The notes under the pieces are model-generated. The model made no database searches. It saw only the letters and a program-made list of their open reading frames with translations, and was not told the origin of the DNA. Both the position numbers and the translations under genes were made by a program. Below are positions 25,541 to 33,200 of a DNA stretch of 64,000 bases, piece after piece. Within the stretch, counting starts at the first letter, position 1; the number at the start of each line of letters is the position of its first letter. The stretch covers positions 496,001 through 560,000 of the forward strand of contig JAEUQU010000002.1 of the NCBI GenBank assembly GCA_016789455.1, given 5' to 3'. The stretch comes from Candidatus Saccharibacteria bacterium. GTDB taxonomy: Bacteria > Patescibacteriota > Saccharimonadia > Saccharimonadales > Saccharimonadaceae.

Positions 25541-25897
25541 TCATTTTCGCGATTGAGACCGTATCAATCGTAAAATGCTCACCGCTAGATAGTGAAAGAA
25601 TTGAGCAGCCACCAGTACTAGACTTAGAATGATGCTTGCGTAACCAGCCAGCCACATAACTAGCCTGTGCGGGGTAATTTGTATCGGTCCAGGTTCATGT
25701 CTCCAGCAAGTATCCGTAGGTCCGCCTGGATCTTCCACGCAAGGTGGAGGAGAAAATACGACCGTGTATGCCCAATTAATATAGTCACTGCCAACCGTAC
25801 CCAGCAACAGCAACCCTACACCAACCGCAAATAGACCGATAACGATTTTCCAGTACTTAGGCAACGTTTTCTTTTTTGACTTTTTTGCAGAGTTCAT
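25541..25897 (-). CDS. Two-helix membrane protein, AT-rich
   Basis: 118 residues: lysine-rich N-terminus (KKSKKKTLPKYWK), helix, an outside loop with two Cys (CVEDPGGPTDTC), second helix, basic end. Base composition is clearly lower in GC than the neighbours on the left, and it opens a stretch of lower-GC genes. No family recognised. Confidence 0.55.
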   Translation of the reverse strand: MNSAKKSKKKTLPKYWKIVIGLFAVGVGLLLLGTVGSDYINWAYTVVFSPPPCVEDPGGPTDTCWRHEPGPIQITPHRLVMWLAGYASIILSLVLVAAQFFHYLAVSILRLIRSQSRK

Positions 25898-25953
25898 TAC
25901 TGCTTGAAAGTATACCTAGCAATTCGAAATTAGTACATTTCATTTGGCAACTC

Positions 25954-25982
25954 TTGACAAAAATGAAAATCTGTGCTACATT
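25954..25982 (+). promoter_or_regulatory. Consensus promoter driving the structured RNA
   Basis: TTGACA (25954-25959), 17-bp spacer, TACATT (25977-25982). Predicted start of transcription near 25988. Confidence 0.75.
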
Positions 25983-25987
25983 GAAAG

Positions 25988-26581
25988 CAACAAACGATTT
26001 CTCTTGTAACCATTCGGTAAACAGTTACCCGCTAGTAGCTTAATAAGTTGCTATGCAGGACTAAAGCCGCGCGGTCGCTGCGAGAGCAGTACGCGCATCG
26101 GCAATAATCAAAACCTGGTGCACGGGGAGTGAGATAAGCTCTGACAGTGTGACGCCACCCAGTATTTAAGATAATCTCAAAGGTACTGCAGAGGGTGGTA
26201 GATGCGGATAGGACATACTTTATTTGCTTGACGGTCTAAGCGATTCCTGGGGAAACCTTGGGCAGCCTCTGGACGGGATGGCGGTAGGGTGTGGGTCGCC
26301 GCCTGCGGGTAACTGTTTGCCGGATACACCCGTCACGTCCTCTTGCCAAGCGCAAGCGTTCATCCGGCCCGAAACGAGCAAAAATATGCCTGGGCGCGTG
26401 AATCGTGAAAAGGACAGCTGATGGATCAAAAGAAAGCAGTACTGCGGTCGCGGTCCTGACGTTTGTAAAAACCCTGCGGGTGCGCCGCGGGCAAGAGGCG
26501 AGAAGTCTGCCTGAAAGACTTGGTACTTTAGCGCACAGAAACGTTTGTGAACACTCCTTCGTGCACGATGGAGTGTTTTCT
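25988..26581 (+). ncRNA. Large structured non-coding RNA of about 590 nt, class not identified
   Basis: No convincing protein is encoded here. The unit has a consensus promoter and ends in a hairpin terminator. Helices seen by eye: closing pair ACAAACG (25990-25996) with CGTTTGT (26542-26548); long-range 18-bp helix CGGTAAACAGTTACCCGC (26015-26032) with 26305-26322 (one G-U); hairpin 26033-26053; multi-step hairpin 26066-26102 capped by CTGC-GAGA-GCAG (GNRA loop); hairpin 26072-26091 in the 3' part (offset 400: 26472-26491); hairpin 26503-26521. RNase P, tmRNA and SRP signatures were sought and not found. A tag-like frame starts at 25987 (A-T-N-D... ending Y-P-L-V-A, double stop 26041-26046), but no tRNA-like end is present. 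Confidence 0.7.
26550..26581 (+). terminator. Terminator of the structured RNA
   Basis: AACACTCC (26550-26557) pairs with GGAGTGTT (26570-26577), followed by TTCT. It overlaps the 3' end of the convergent pseudogene. Confidence 0.65.
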
Positions 26582-27275
26582 ATTCCGCAGAGATATATTT
26601 TATGATTTCCGTGTCATCCATTTTGACGGCATCCGCATTGACATCAAGCATGTACACGAATTCTTTACCCCGCACTAAGTAAACTGTGTAGCGCGTAATA
26701 TCTGTTTGTGAAGGCAATCGCTTTTCAGTTTCATACCGCATCGCCGGCCTGCCATTCAATGTAAATGAATCCTTGTTGCGAATGTTGATCTTATAGCCAG
26801 TAGGCTTGCTAATTATCGCGCCGTCATCGCCGGTATGGCTTTTCTCAACTTCTTCAGTCATCTCTTTAAAAGTTTTTCTGTAGTTCAATATAGAAACGTA
26901 AATTTCTCTGGGCTTTTCTGGATTACGCACTACAGTTTGATAAGTAGTGTCTGCCAAGCTTGAATCTGGCTCAGGATTACTAATCGTGGCAGCCTCCCAT
27001 TCACTTGGTATCGCAAGTTGTAGCTGAGTTTCTGATATTTGTTCTTTTGTCCAGCCTTGCGGTAACGTCTAGCTGGTGGTGATATTTTTGAGACGATCCC
27101 TTGCTTCGATCACAGACGGAGAGCTTTGACCTGAGTCCACCGTCCGACCATCTTTTCCCGGCCACTTCACCACCGGGTAGCCGCCAGATGTACTGATGAA
27201 AAATAGCGCACCGTATGCTAAGCCGATAAGTATTCCTGGGATGATTGCAGTTATAACTATTTTTCTTTTAGACAT
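26580..27275 (-). pseudogene. Membrane-anchored protein gene interrupted by an in-frame TAG; paralogue of the 32403 gene
   Basis: Reading from ATG 27275, MSKRKIVITAIIPGILIG (membrane anchor) runs to ARDRLKNITTS, then TAG at 27069-27071, then the same frame continues TLPQGWTKEQIS...LAIPSEWEAA to a stop at 26580 (163 codons). The intact 228-residue paralogue at 32403-33089 has LPEGWRVKSV...LATPAEW at the equivalent place, showing the TAG falls inside one gene. Shared C-terminal core: HTGDDGAI...YKINIRNKDSFTLNGRPAMRY versus NTGDDGLV...YRMKILTKDTFTYDDKKAVRY. Nonsense pseudogene most likely; readthrough is possible. Confidence 0.7.
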
Positions 27276-27353
27276 ATGGCTCACTTTATCATAATAAAAA
27301 TGAGAAAGGAGTGCGCCGCAGCACACCCCATCCCCCGAACAGACGCCTTGGCA

Positions 27354-27613
27354 TCACTTCCTGGGCCGGTAGCCATCATTGCAGACCCAGCCCATGCCCA
27401 CCAGCTGCCGGGCGCGTTCATCATCGCGGTCGAGCCCTTCCAGCGTTCGCGGATCGATAATACCATTTCGGCGGCGTGGGCGCGCACGCGCTCTGGCTGC
27501 AGCACCACAAGCTGCCAGACATCGACGACCACAGGGCCAGGCAGCGCCTGCTGGTTGTCGTCAACGTTGCCCATGCAGTCGCGCAGAATTTCGTTGATCC
27601 GGAAGGTATCCAT
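27354..27613 (-). pseudogene. Small gene with an apparent frameshift
   Basis: A good Shine-Dalgarno (GAGGAG, 7 nt) precedes ATG 27613. The first 51 codons (MDTFRINEILRDCMGN...RVRAHAAEMV) look coding. After that the original frame becomes implausible, while another frame reads IIDPRTLEGLDRDDERARQL then VGMGWVCNDGYRPRK and stops at 27354. The total of 260 nt is not a multiple of three, consistent with one base gained or two lost near 27460. It could be a sequencing error. Product unknown, about 86 residues if repaired. Confidence 0.45.
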
Positions 27614-27704
27614 CTTAGAGCTCCTCGGCATAGGGGAACTGACACTCGTCAGCGCCATTACTGTACCATTATTCTGTGATTTTACAATTTGTTATACTTC
27701 GTAC

Positions 27705-28163
27705 ATGAACGAACCCGTCCTCATCGAACACGCCGTCGTCGACATCCTCATCATCAAAGATAATAAGTTTCTGCTCGTCGAGGAGAGCAAGCCTGGCCGC
27801 GAAGGCCTCTTCAACCTGCCAGGCGGACGCGTAGAGGCGCATGAGACGCTGTTTGCTGCCGCCATCCGCGAAGCGAAAGAGGAATCGGGGTATGATGTGG
27901 AGCTGACGGGGTTGGTGGGTGTCTATCAAGGTGTGACGCCACTTTATAATGTCTCTGGGCCGGTATTCAGCGCACGCATCATCGGCGGTGAAGCGACACC
28001 AACCCCCGCACACCCTTCCATACGCTGGGTCACCAAAGATGAGCTGGATGGCATGGCCAAAGCGGGCGAACTATTCACCAAATATCCGCCAATCGCCATA
28101 GCACACTACGAGACACGCGGCATCCTGCCGCTCGACACCATCAGCTGCACCGTCTACCCGTAG
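27705..28163 (+). CDS. Nudix hydrolase
   Basis: 152 residues. Nudix box GGRVEAHETLFAAAIREAKEESGY (about 44-67) with an intact REAKEE core; VDILIIKDNKFLLVEESKPG upstream. Resembles NTP-sanitising or ADP-ribose type enzymes; substrate unknown. TATACT ends 6 nt before the ATG (leaderless). Confidence 0.85.
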   Translation: MNEPVLIEHAVVDILIIKDNKFLLVEESKPGREGLFNLPGGRVEAHETLFAAAIREAKEESGYDVELTGLVGVYQGVTPLYNVSGPVFSARIIGGEATPTPAHPSIRWVTKDELDGMAKAGELFTKYPPIAIAHYETRGILPLDTISCTVYP

Positions 28164-28164
28164 C

Positions 28165-29079
28165 CTACAACCCCGGCAAAAAGTGGACGATGAACGGCGC
28201 CGCCACCAGCGCCATCAGCAGAGCCAGCGACACCTGCGACGCCGCAAACTCGACGTCCAGTTTTTCGAGTTCGGCAAACGTAATCGAGTTGAAGCCGATG
28301 GGCGCGATGCTGGCGAACATGGCAATCTGCGCATCCAGCCCCTGCAGGCCCGTCAACTTGACGAAGGCATAGCCGATGATGCCGCCAAGCACGAACCGCA
28401 GCACCAGCGGCACCGGCAGCAGCCGCGTATTATGGATGTGTAGCGTAAATTTCAGACCAAGTGCGATCAGGATGACCGGCCCGACGAGCCTGGAAATATT
28501 GGACAGCGCCTCAACGATCAGGAACGGCGGCGTGATATCGGCAAACTTACAAATCAGTGCCAGGACGATTGCCCAGAGCGGCGGCGAAATCAACAGTTTC
28601 CTGGCGATGAAGGACGCGCTCGGCTTCTTGCTTCCCAGGCTGACGACGATGGCATAGACCAGGCTGAAGGTAATCAGCACATTGACCGCATCGATGACCA
28701 CCAGCCGCGCCAGACCCTCGGCGCCGTAGACCCGCTCGACGAAGGGCACCAAAAAGCCGGTATTCATGATGACGACGCCGGCCAGAAGAGAGCCGAACGT
28801 CTTGCCACTGAGGGCATGCAGCATTGAGCGCCGCACAAAGAAGAGTGCCAGCAGGCTGATGCCGACAATGACAGGCGTCAAGAGACAGAGCAGCAGTACC
28901 TCGGCGGTCATCTCTACCTTGAGGATGGAGGTAAAGATCAGGGCGGGCAGTCCGGCGTAGAAAATGAGCTTCAGTAGCGTGCTGCCGTCATCTGACGAAA
29001 GGAACCTGGCGCGCTTCAGGCCGTAGCCGACCAAAAAGATCAGGATAAGCGGCAGTATCTGGAAGACGGCGCTGAGCAT
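28165..29079 (-). CDS. AEC-family (auxin efflux carrier-like) transporter
   Basis: 304 residues, about ten helices in two five-helix halves: LPLILIFLVGYGLKRARFL at the start, FYAGLPALIFTSIL, VVIMNTGFLVPFV, ending ASQVSLALLMALVAAPFI. AEC proteins export organic acids or related solutes; substrate unknown. The start overlaps the preceding kinase-like gene's stop by one base, so the pair is coupled. Confidence 0.8.
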   Translation of the reverse strand: MLSAVFQILPLILIFLVGYGLKRARFLSSDDGSTLLKLIFYAGLPALIFTSILKVEMTAEVLLLCLLTPVIVGISLLALFFVRRSMLHALSGKTFGSLLAGVVIMNTGFLVPFVERVYGAEGLARLVVIDAVNVLITFSLVYAIVVSLGSKKPSASFIARKLLISPPLWAIVLALICKFADITPPFLIVEALSNISRLVGPVILIALGLKFTLHIHNTRLLPVPLVLRFVLGGIIGYAFVKLTGLQGLDAQIAMFASIAPIGFNSITFAELEKLDVEFAASQVSLALLMALVAAPFIVHFLPGL

Positions 29080-29624
29080 TATGGCCTGTACTGTTCCGTT
29101 ATGAATGCGAGTACGTCTGCCAAGCTTGGCTCGTAACCGTCATCTGTGTTCACGCTTAGCACCGGCACGCCCAGGTCTGATGGCTCTTTGGTCAACGGCA
29201 AGTTGCGGGTATGCGGCTCGGCGAGAGCCAGCAGATGCTCGCGTCGCCTTTGGATGCTTGGGAGTTCACTGGCCGTGACGCGCGCCACATATCGCCCGAT
29301 GGGGTCGGCTGTCTGCGTATGGATATTGACGATAACCGCATGGGGACGCAGCTTATCAATGATATCCGCCTCAGAGATGCCACGCTGCAGCACGTGTTCG
29401 ACGACGAAGCTGAGCCCTTTTTCCGCCATGGCGATCATCAGCGGCACAAAGACCTCATGGAGCGTCTTCTGCCGGGCCTCAGTGTTGCCGGATAGCTCGA
29501 TGCCGCCATGGACAAGATCGCTGGAGACGTGGGGGACATATAGTTGCTCTGAAAGCAGTTTGGCAAGGGTCGTCTTGCCGGAGCCAGGCGCACCGCTGAC
29601 GTAGACCACAAGGGGTTTGTTCAT
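29079..29624 (-). CDS. P-loop kinase-like ATPase (AAA_33 type)
   Basis: 181 residues from ATG 29624. Walker A is SGAPGSGKTTLAK; the rest resembles zeta-toxin or polynucleotide-kinase-like small kinases (VVEHVLQRGISEADII, RYVARVTASELPSIQRRREH). Substrate unknown. TATAAT ends 7 nt before the ATG (leaderless). First gene of a two-gene unit with the AEC transporter. Confidence 0.7.
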   Translation of the reverse strand: MNKPLVVYVSGAPGSGKTTLAKLLSEQLYVPHVSSDLVHGGIELSGNTEARQKTLHEVFVPLMIAMAEKGLSFVVEHVLQRGISEADIIDKLRPHAVIVNIHTQTADPIGRYVARVTASELPSIQRRREHLLALAEPHTRNLPLTKEPSDLGVPVLSVNTDDGYEPSLADVLAFITEQYRP

Positions 29625-29674
29625 GCTTTGCATTATAGCAGAGGCGCCACACGACGGCTGCAAGAGTGACTATA

Positions 29675-29703
29675 TTGCTTTATTATAGTTTTTATGCTAT
29701 ACT
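29675..29703 (+). promoter_or_regulatory. Promoter of the 29.7-kb orphan gene
   Basis: TTGCTT (29675-29680), 17-bp AT-rich spacer, TATACT (29698-29703) preceded by TGC. Confidence 0.7.
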
Positions 29704-29742
29704 ATATATAGGACTCTGCACCCAACCATGGAAGGAATCCCC

Positions 29743-30411
29743 GTGAGCGTTCTATACGTTACCCCCGCCTGGTACGTCCCGCCCCGCAAGCAGCTTGAGC
29801 TGGTGACCTTCCTGAACGAGCAGCGCGGCTGGGGCCTGACCGGTCTGGACGAGCTGCAGGTGCCGGACGGCTTCATGCCGACCACCAGCAGTGAAGTGCT
29901 GATGCTGAACGTCAGCCTGCCAAGCCACGGCACAACCGAGGCGCTGCACTGGACCTTCGACGAACTCTGGGAGCTCATCACTGACCCGGACGGACTGCCC
30001 AAGCGAGGACTGGAGTGGCACGGACTGGCCACCAGCGGCCTCCGTCTCAGTCCGGTCTACCGGCATGACCCCGGTGTCCACTGGGTCGGCTTCGACCCGC
30101 TGGCGTACCGCGACATGGCGGCCCTGACGGCCTTCGAGTACGCGGTGGCGGAGGGCAAGCAGCTCGCCGGCAGCCAGGTACTGGTGGCCGCGCTGCTGTT
30201 CCCGGGCTGGATCGACAGCTGGGACGGCGAGGAGTCGCCCGTCCCGCAGCTGTCGGCCCTGCGGCTCGATGAGCAAGGCTGCGTGATGGTGCCCGACATG
30301 TACCGGCACATCGGGGAGGGACCGGGCGACCTGTCGTTCCTCGAGATGTCGCGCATCGACGCCAACAGCTACATCGACGGATCGGCCTCGCCGACCGTCC
30401 GGCTGCTCTAG
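29743..30411 (+). CDS. Orphan soluble protein
   Basis: 222 residues starting with GTG at 29743; GGAAGGA ends 6 nt upstream. An in-frame ATG at 29728 lacks a ribosome-binding site. Acidic, aromatic-rich, no signal peptide. No recognised domain. Codon use is strongly GC-ending. Own promoter and an elaborate terminator place it in the same architectural class as the genes at 21.1, 38.4, 40.5, 49-51 and 56.5-58.7 kb. Confidence 0.65.
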   Translation: MSVLYVTPAWYVPPRKQLELVTFLNEQRGWGLTGLDELQVPDGFMPTTSSEVLMLNVSLPSHGTTEALHWTFDELWELITDPDGLPKRGLEWHGLATSGLRLSPVYRHDPGVHWVGFDPLAYRDMAALTAFEYAVAEGKQLAGSQVLVAALLFPGWIDSWDGEESPVPQLSALRLDEQGCVMVPDMYRHIGEGPGDLSFLEMSRIDANSYIDGSASPTVRLL

Positions 30412-30424
30412 GTACGGCCTGATC

Positions 30425-30488
30425 GCACCCGGAAGGGCATGGCGCAGCGGGATTCCATCCTGGTGCGCCGGCCCGACCGGGTGCCTTT
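30425..30488 (+). terminator. Large branched terminator
   Basis: GCACCCGG (30425-30432) pairs with CCGGGTGC (30477-30484), then TTTT. Inside is a second hairpin, GGCGCA..GGGAT / ATCC..TGCGCC. Confidence 0.7.
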
Positions 30489-30563
30489 TCGATTCAGGAC
30501 CACGTCGAACTAGCCCGCTGATTTATATGTATGTATACTAGGGAAGACGCAGGGTAAAAAAAT

Positions 30564-31880
30564 ATGCTATCACGACACCTTCCTCACATACGCAGCCGCC
30601 GCCTGACCTCGCGCTATGGCTCCATAGCTGCCGGTTTTGTCATCTTTGCGGCGTTTGGGTACGGCTTATATACACAGGTTTCCCGGGCGGCAACCATGAC
30701 CGTCAATGTCGAGGCCGAGTCGGGCCAGACCTCGCCTGGAGCCGACATCATCGACGACCTGCAGGCTTCCAACAGCCAGTTGGTGCGGTTCGGACTGGGC
30801 GGCGTGGCGCCGGCGGGCCGGTCGGGCGTGCCTATTTCGCCTGCAGGGCATTTGGGCCAGTATAATCTTTCGAGCAATGACTACATCATGGCCTTCCGCT
30901 TCGTCCTGAACAGCCCGGCCACCATTGACCGCTGGTACTTCGCCATCAACGGCGAAGGTGCCGATTGCGTGGGCGGCCGCACCGGCTACGGTTCGGGCAA
31001 CGGCGGTATGTACGACGGCCGCATAGTTGAGGTTGATGAGGCGACAGGGCTGCCGACCACCACCGTCGTCGCCCGGGAGGAAGTCAACGGCTGCGCGGCT
31101 TACGAGCGCTCAAAGACGGAGTTCGGGCTGAATGATGAGCATCAGTCACAGTTCGTGCAGTTCAACCCGGTGGCGCTTGAGGCGGGCAAGCTCTACGCCT
31201 TTTTGTTGTCGAACACCGACCCCAACCCCGGCAACGGCGGCAGCTCCGGCGGCGGCAACGCCATGAGCCCTAACCTGAACTTTGCCAAGGTAGAAGAGAT
31301 GGGGCCGCATGGCCGCAATACGCTCGATGCTAAAGCCGGGGGTGCCTTATACGGCCTGGACCCGCGGGAAGCCGTGCTGTGGAGCAAGGACGGCGGCGCC
31401 AGCTGGCTTTTTGGCCAGGAAGTGGGTTGGTACGATGACGACAACGGCCTGGGCAAGATGTGGCAGGTGGGGTACCGCGTGGCCGGCGGCGCCAACATCG
31501 CACACGGCTGGCCTTTTATGAACTGGCCGGGCGAGGGGAATGTTTCCGTGACGCACCGCAACGCTCCACGGGCGGTGACATTGACCAAAGCGGGCGGCGC
31601 CAGTGAAGGCCAGGCCGTCGGCGTCATCACGGTCACTAACACTTCGACCGGCGTCTCGGCCACCACCGCAAGCCTTGGGGCCGGCGTGGTGAGCGGCACA
31701 TTATCGCAACCGGTGCCGGTGGCGGCGGGCGAGAGCTACAGCATCGCTTACTCCGGCCAGGCCGGCCTGGGCAGCGGCAGCTCCGGTACCGACAAGGTCT
31801 TCCGGTTGGGCGAGCAGGCGCCGTGGGACTATGAATCGAGCCAGGATAACCGGTATCCGATGGTATATGCGGCGCCATAA
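30564..31880 (+). CDS. Secreted/anchored protein with carbohydrate-binding-like N-terminal block
   Basis: 438 residues. Basic N-terminus, then a membrane helix (AAGFVIFAAFGYGLYTQV), then VEAESGQTSPGADIIDD...SQLVRFG, which matches the block in the 5117 protein (AEAENGTISAGADQ...LLFG). The remainder is Gly-rich, beta-type, with GGGN and W-rich motifs; no catalytic residues recognised. It is probably displayed outside, perhaps a glycan-binding protein. TATACT around 30534 could be the -10. Confidence 0.65.
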   Translation: MLSRHLPHIRSRRLTSRYGSIAAGFVIFAAFGYGLYTQVSRAATMTVNVEAESGQTSPGADIIDDLQASNSQLVRFGLGGVAPAGRSGVPISPAGHLGQYNLSSNDYIMAFRFVLNSPATIDRWYFAINGEGADCVGGRTGYGSGNGGMYDGRIVEVDEATGLPTTTVVAREEVNGCAAYERSKTEFGLNDEHQSQFVQFNPVALEAGKLYAFLLSNTDPNPGNGGSSGGGNAMSPNLNFAKVEEMGPHGRNTLDAKAGGALYGLDPREAVLWSKDGGASWLFGQEVGWYDDDNGLGKMWQVGYRVAGGANIAHGWPFMNWPGEGNVSVTHRNAPRAVTLTKAGGASEGQAVGVITVTNTSTGVSATTASLGAGVVSGTLSQPVPVAAGESYSIAYSGQAGLGSGSSGTDKVFRLGEQAPWDYESSQDNRYPMVYAAP

Positions 31881-31940
31881 GGTGGCCCAACCACGCCGAA
31901 TGGCGCATCCAGATATATTTACCATAGTAGCTGAACCGCA

Positions 31941-32378
31941 CTAGGCTACATCAAGCCACAAGAATGTTTCGCCCTCTGCAAAGCCGGCTTTCTTGTAAGC
32001 CGCAATCGCAGCAGCGTCATCCGGCGGCGTCAGGACGGAGATGAACTGGTATCCGTCTGCCTTGGCACTCTCAATTACCTGTTTGGCGAGCCGCGTTCCA
32101 ATGCCTTGGCCACGATGGTCAGGATGGACATATATATTCTCAATCAGCGCCTTGCTAAGGCTTGTGTTACAGTTGGCGATAACGAAGCCGACTATCTGCT
32201 GACCACTCACAGCAACATAAAAATATACGTCGTCCTTACCAATACAAGACTGCAGGATGGATGCTGGCCAGAACGTGGGCGCTTGATCACTGGTCTGGAA
32301 TTCGGGGATGTGTTCGCCCAACTTCCACACTATTGCGACATCCTCAGCCAAAGCCTTGCGTACCACTATATTTATCAT
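31941..32378 (-). CDS. GNAT-family N-acetyltransferase
   Basis: 145 residues. ENIYVHPDHRGQGIGTRLAKQVIESA is the acetyl-CoA-binding motif (V-x-x-x-x-R-G-x-G-x-G/A). Substrate unknown. Start region is AT-rich with no Shine-Dalgarno; possibly leaderless. Confidence 0.8.
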   Translation of the reverse strand: MINIVVRKALAEDVAIVWKLGEHIPEFQTSDQAPTFWPASILQSCIGKDDVYFYVAVSGQQIVGFVIANCNTSLSKALIENIYVHPDHRGQGIGTRLAKQVIESAKADGYQFISVLTPPDDAAAIAAYKKAGFAEGETFLWLDVA

Positions 32379-32402
32379 AAATTGTCTATTGCTTCACTGG
32401 TT

Positions 32403-33089
32403 CTATTCTATAGACAAATGTTTCAAAATATCTAAATCGTTACCCATATAGATATCCGTATTGATATCCAGGGCATATGTGTATGTTTTACCTTGAATGA
32501 GATAGGAAGTAAAATGTTCGACCGTAGCAGAATTAGAAAGCCTACGTGACACAGTATATCTTACGGCCTTCTTGTCATCATACGTGAATGTGTCTTTAGT
32601 TAAGATTTTCATTCTATATGCCGCCGGCCCGCTTTCGACCAGGCCGTCATCCCCAGTATTGCCCTTTTCGTATAGTACTACTTGCTGCGTTAAATCTCCA
32701 CCCATACTTTTTAGGAATACGACGTGATCTTTTGGATGAGACGGTGAGCGAGCTATAATCTGGTGGGTAACCGGCTTGTCTTCCAACTTGGGCACTTCCG
32801 AAGAATTAACGGTCCATTCAGCCGGCGTAGCTAAGTGTAGACGTATTTGTTCGACTGATTTTACACGCCACCCCTCGGGTAATTTTGCCTCTTTTTCAAC
32901 CTGCTGAAGCACATCTTCGCTCTTTATTTGAGAAGGCGAGTCGTCGCTGGCATTACTACTGCTTTTATCATTTGCACTGCTAGGCTTCGTGACTTTGCTT
33001 AAGTTGCTTAGCACTAAATAGTAGATGATGGTCACTGCCATTATTCCTACAAAAAGCGTCAGACAGAGTATAATCGTTTTTTTATTCAT
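32403..33089 (-). CDS. Membrane-anchored extracytoplasmic protein, intact paralogue of the 26580 pseudogene
   Basis: 228 residues: N-terminal helix (TIILCLTLFVGIMAVTIIYYLVL), Ser/Lys-rich linker, then a folded domain from about 75 (LPEGWRVKSV) to the end. Resembles small PsbP- or lipoprotein-like domains only in general pattern; function unknown. AT-rich. Two copies within 6 kb, one broken, suggest duplication. Confidence 0.65.
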   Translation of the reverse strand: MNKKTIILCLTLFVGIMAVTIIYYLVLSNLSKVTKPSSANDKSSSNASDDSPSQIKSEDVLQQVEKEAKLPEGWRVKSVEQIRLHLATPAEWTVNSSEVPKLEDKPVTHQIIARSPSHPKDHVVFLKSMGGDLTQQVVLYEKGNTGDDGLVESGPAAYRMKILTKDTFTYDDKKAVRYTVSRRLSNSATVEHFTSYLIQGKTYTYALDINTDIYMGNDLDILKHLSIE

Positions 33090-33200
33090 AAATTCACTTT
33101 AGCATGATTAAACCAACATATATTCAGCAAAAAACCTAGACTAGTCGAACTCTTTTTTAAACGTTACTATTTTAACAATAGAAGTAAGGAGTAGCCTGCT

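Noticed and set aside
26224-26421. 65-codon plus-strand ORF inside the structured RNA interval
   Set aside because: No ribosome-binding site, composition unlike neighbouring proteins, and it overlaps the helices of the RNA.
25985-26580. RNase P RNA, SRP RNA or standard tmRNA
   Set aside because: The conserved GAGGAAAGTCC and related P4 motifs, SRP Alu/S-domain motifs, and the tRNA-like ends of tmRNA were not found on either strand.
26580-27275. TAG reassigned to an amino acid genome-wide
   Set aside because: Other genes in the window end at TAG in the expected places (for example nusG and rplA), so a local nonsense mutation is the simpler reading.
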